This document shows, piece by piece, positions 61,623 to 64,000 of a stretch of 64,000 bases of DNA. The notes below the pieces were generated by a model that was not told the DNA's origin, searched no databases, and was given only the letters and a program-made list of their open reading frames with translations. Within the stretch, counting starts at the first letter, position 1. Each line of letters starts with the position of its first letter. Both the position numbers and the translations under genes were made by a program. This stretch comes from Typha latifolia (Eukaryota; Streptophyta; Magnoliopsida; Poales; Typhaceae): contig CM034099.1 of NCBI GenBank assembly GCA_019914945.1, positions 19,308,704 to 19,372,703 of the forward strand, in the 5' to 3' direction.

Positions 61623-64000
61623 TTACAGAAAGAAGATAAGAACAAGACAGAAAACATTGACATCTAAAATTAGACCAAACTGATATATAGGAGCCCCAGA
61701 AGTACTTCCAGCAGGGCCAGTTGAGGGAGAAACACCGGGAAGCGTAAAAGTCCCTGGAAGTGAAGTCCCGGGAACTGAAGACTTCGGTGATGGCATAATA
61801 CCACCTGCTTGTGCTGGGATTGGTGCTGCTGATGGAGCAAGATATGTTTCATGGATCACTGATATTGGTGGTTGAATGACTGAAGGGAGCTGATGTTGCC
61901 CTGAATCCGTAAACATAGATTTGCACGTAAAACAATTGCAGAATCCACAGATTGTTATTGACACCATTTGAAATCGGCAAGTTCAAATAATAAGAAAAAT
62001 TGAAAAAACAATTACCAGGGCATCGAGGTTGAAGAGATGTAGTTAACCTGCAAGATGGCATGAACAGTCAGCAGTTTTTTCCCTAGGATATGAATAAAAA
62101 AAAGAATTCAAGCAGATGATTGCTTACTTAGTGACAATGCTTCCATTTACGAAACCACCATAATTACAGGATGTGACATTGCAACCAGCACTAGTTGGCT
62201 TGGAGGTGACATTTCCAAGCATCATATTGCTATTACTGCACTGCATGCTTGAACACGATACAGCCATCGAAGCTGGTATGCAGTATAAACTGCAATGAAA
62301 CAAGAAACTCACATATAAACAAAAAGAAATTTAAGAGGAAACAACATGTACAGCAGAGAGAAAGGTAATCTCTGTTTACTTGAGATTTCCTGGTCCACAG
62401 CTGCACTGGACACAGTGACCAGCAGTGATTGAATAAGTCCCATTTGCCACGATCAGACCATAATCTGAGGCATACCTCGGAAACATTGACGGACATGCTG
62501 AATGATTAAATTGAAAAGAAAAAAAGCCATCAGCATTATTAGCAGAGCATAAAACAGAAAATAAAGTATAAATGAAGCATTAATGGATAAATACATAGTC
62601 AGGAAAGAAAAAAAAACTTACAGGCACTTGAAATGTATCACAACTACTCAAGATTTAACCTTTTAATAAGAGGTTCTCAATAGAGTATCTGAAGGAAAAC
62701 ACCTGCTGTTGTGGGTGAACTAGACAAGCGACTGGCACGAACAGACAAGAATTATGAAAAAAACAACTACAATAACAAGCGCAGTAAAATATCAGAGCAT
62801 TAGAGTGACAACTATTTAGAATTGGTTATAAATCCTTTCAACCATGCAAGTCTATAAGGTTCACGTGTTTCATTAACTTCATGGATTTCCTCTCTTCTTA
62901 TTTTGATGGCATTCTGATTTTATGCATGTCTAACAAGATAAGAATCCCTCCTTAACAAAGACTTACATGCTCTCCAATAAAATGCCTGTCCAAATCATCT
63001 GAAACAATTTTGAGGGCATTGCAAAAATAACAATAAACTTTCAAATTTACATGAGAAAACCTTCTTTCTGCAGATAGCTTGCTAGTATAAATTAGTGTTT
63101 CCATGGAAAAGATTATATGAAGCACTCTATCACAGGGTGTCATCATACTGACATGTACATGTTGCTGTGTTATTTCATTACTGCTACACAACAAGGTCTG
63201 CAAACTTACTAAGCCAATGACCAGCATGGAAATTGTTAGAAATAATTTAAATAGACGTTATCATCATAACATGCTTATCTATATACTTGAACTCAAATGT
63301 GTGATAGCATCTTTGCAGTGCACCTAATGATCACCATATAAGCAATTCCATTATAACGGCATAAAAGACTTCCAATTAATCAGCTAAATGACTCTAGCTT
63401 TGGTATGCAATCGCTTTTGGATTGCCAAACATGATGAATGATAAGGATCACCAACTTGAACGACCCGTCTCCAACTCTAGGGTTTAAGGTTTCCTAACAG
63501 GGGATAAGAGACCCTCTATCTAGAGGGTCATGAAAAGAATTTAACCTTATCCAACTAAGCTGCTAAAAAAAAATCTTGCAAACAAAAAAAAAAAAAATGG
63601 GAACTTCACATGCCCATGCACTCTGAAATAAACGGTAAAAAAGTGAACTTTATCCAGACATAGTTCATCTCATAACTTCTTACCCGGCAACGGAATAGCT
63701 AGGATATCTCCAGGCCTAACCACTGGACTCCCCATCGCATTCGCATTCATGATATCCGTAATCGTAGTGGAATACATAGCCGCGATAGCCGCCACGCTAT
63801 CCCCATCACGTACGACGTAAGAAAGATACACCGCGGGCAAAAAATTGTCCGTAGAATTAAAGCAAGCGCAAGGAAGCGGCACGACTAGGGTTTGCCCGAC
63901 CTCCAAAGCCGCAGGATCCGATATGCCATTCGCCTCCCTGATCTGATCGGCGGAGGCGAGCCCGCCGTAGATTGAGTCAGCGATGGAGGCGAGGGTATCG
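61623..64000 (-). CDS. LysM domain GPI-anchored protein (LYM1/LYM3 type), 5' end cut off
   Basis: Five exons on the minus strand are visible: 64000-63684 (incomplete), 62497-62380, 62289-62128, 62047-62016 and 61900-61623. All phases close. The family binds bacterial peptidoglycan or chitin fragments at the cell surface and works with the CERK1 kinase. Seen: two LysM modules in the first exon (DTLASIADSIYGGLASADQI up to VVPLPCACF, and YVVRDGDSVAAIAAMYST up to GDILAIPLP); then the cysteine-rich segment with AGHCVQCSCGPGN, CSSMQCSNSN and CNVTSCNYGGFVNGSI; a Pro/Ser/Gly-rich stretch (about 60 residues); and a hydrophobic C-terminus FGLILDVNVFCLVLIFFL that fits a GPI-anchor signal. No kinase domain follows. 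The signal peptide and the start are beyond the window. LYP4/LYP6 are the rice names for this type. Confidence 0.92.
62498..63683. other. intron of LYM gene
   Basis: A 1.2 kb intron. It holds an 8 bp perfect hairpin (GACCCTCT/AGAGGGTC) at 63510-63529 and a nearby AGGGTTTAAGG phrase at 63479-63489, but no transposon ends. Confidence 0.6.

Noticed and set aside
63510..63529. Perfect 8 bp hairpin in the LYM intron
   Set aside because: Too short to indicate a transposon or a small RNA precursor by itself.

Overview
This is a 64 kb piece of a flowering-plant nuclear genome. Spliced genes have GT-AG introns, AT-rich intergenic DNA is full of small transposon remnants, and several families are plant-specific: a SAUR, nepenthesin-type aspartic proteases, LysM GPI-anchored receptors and a plant alpha carbonic anhydrase. 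The GC-rich 5' exons of the MORN, RING and F-box genes suggest a monocot. I cannot name the species from sequence alone. Gene models were built by hand by joining exons at GT/AG sites until the reading frame closed, so every multi-exon CDS below is a phase-checked model, not a cDNA.

Layout. Region 1 (0-31.5 kb) is mostly housekeeping and signalling genes: alpha carbonic anhydrase (+), a plastid/cytosol PLP aminotransferase (+) with a hAT element in its intron, a membrane MORN-repeat protein (-), a RING-H2 E3 ligase (+), a predicted 95-residue membrane protein (-), an F-box/LRR protein (+), an annexin that has lost its calcium motifs (+), and a p24-delta cargo receptor (-) head-to-head with a TMEM50-like membrane protein (+).

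Region 2 (32-47.5 kb) is a tandem array of four nepenthesin-type aspartic protease genes, all on the minus strand and all single-exon. Three are intact. The third is a pseudogene with an in-frame stop, a damaged first catalytic motif and a 764 bp solo LTR inserted in its coding region. A second solo LTR of the same family, in the opposite orientation, sits just upstream of its TATA box. Both LTRs have perfect 5 bp target duplications and carry an array of CGTTCGAACG palindromes. Flanking DNA was duplicated with the genes, and a lone copy of one flank near 32.6 kb suggests a lost or displaced unit.

Region 3 (48-64 kb) holds the retromer subunit VPS26 (+) with another hAT element in its first intron, a SAUR (+), and the 3' part of a LYM1/LYM3-type LysM GPI-anchored protein (-) running off the right edge.

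The genes do not form one pathway. However, the set LYM - p24-delta - MORN - aminotransferase matches, as I remember it, clustered loci on Arabidopsis chromosome 1 in two duplicated blocks (around At1g21880-21920 and At1g77630-77670), which suggests deep microsynteny. The most noteworthy material is the protease array with its paired solo LTRs and the two hAT elements with exact 8 bp target duplications.
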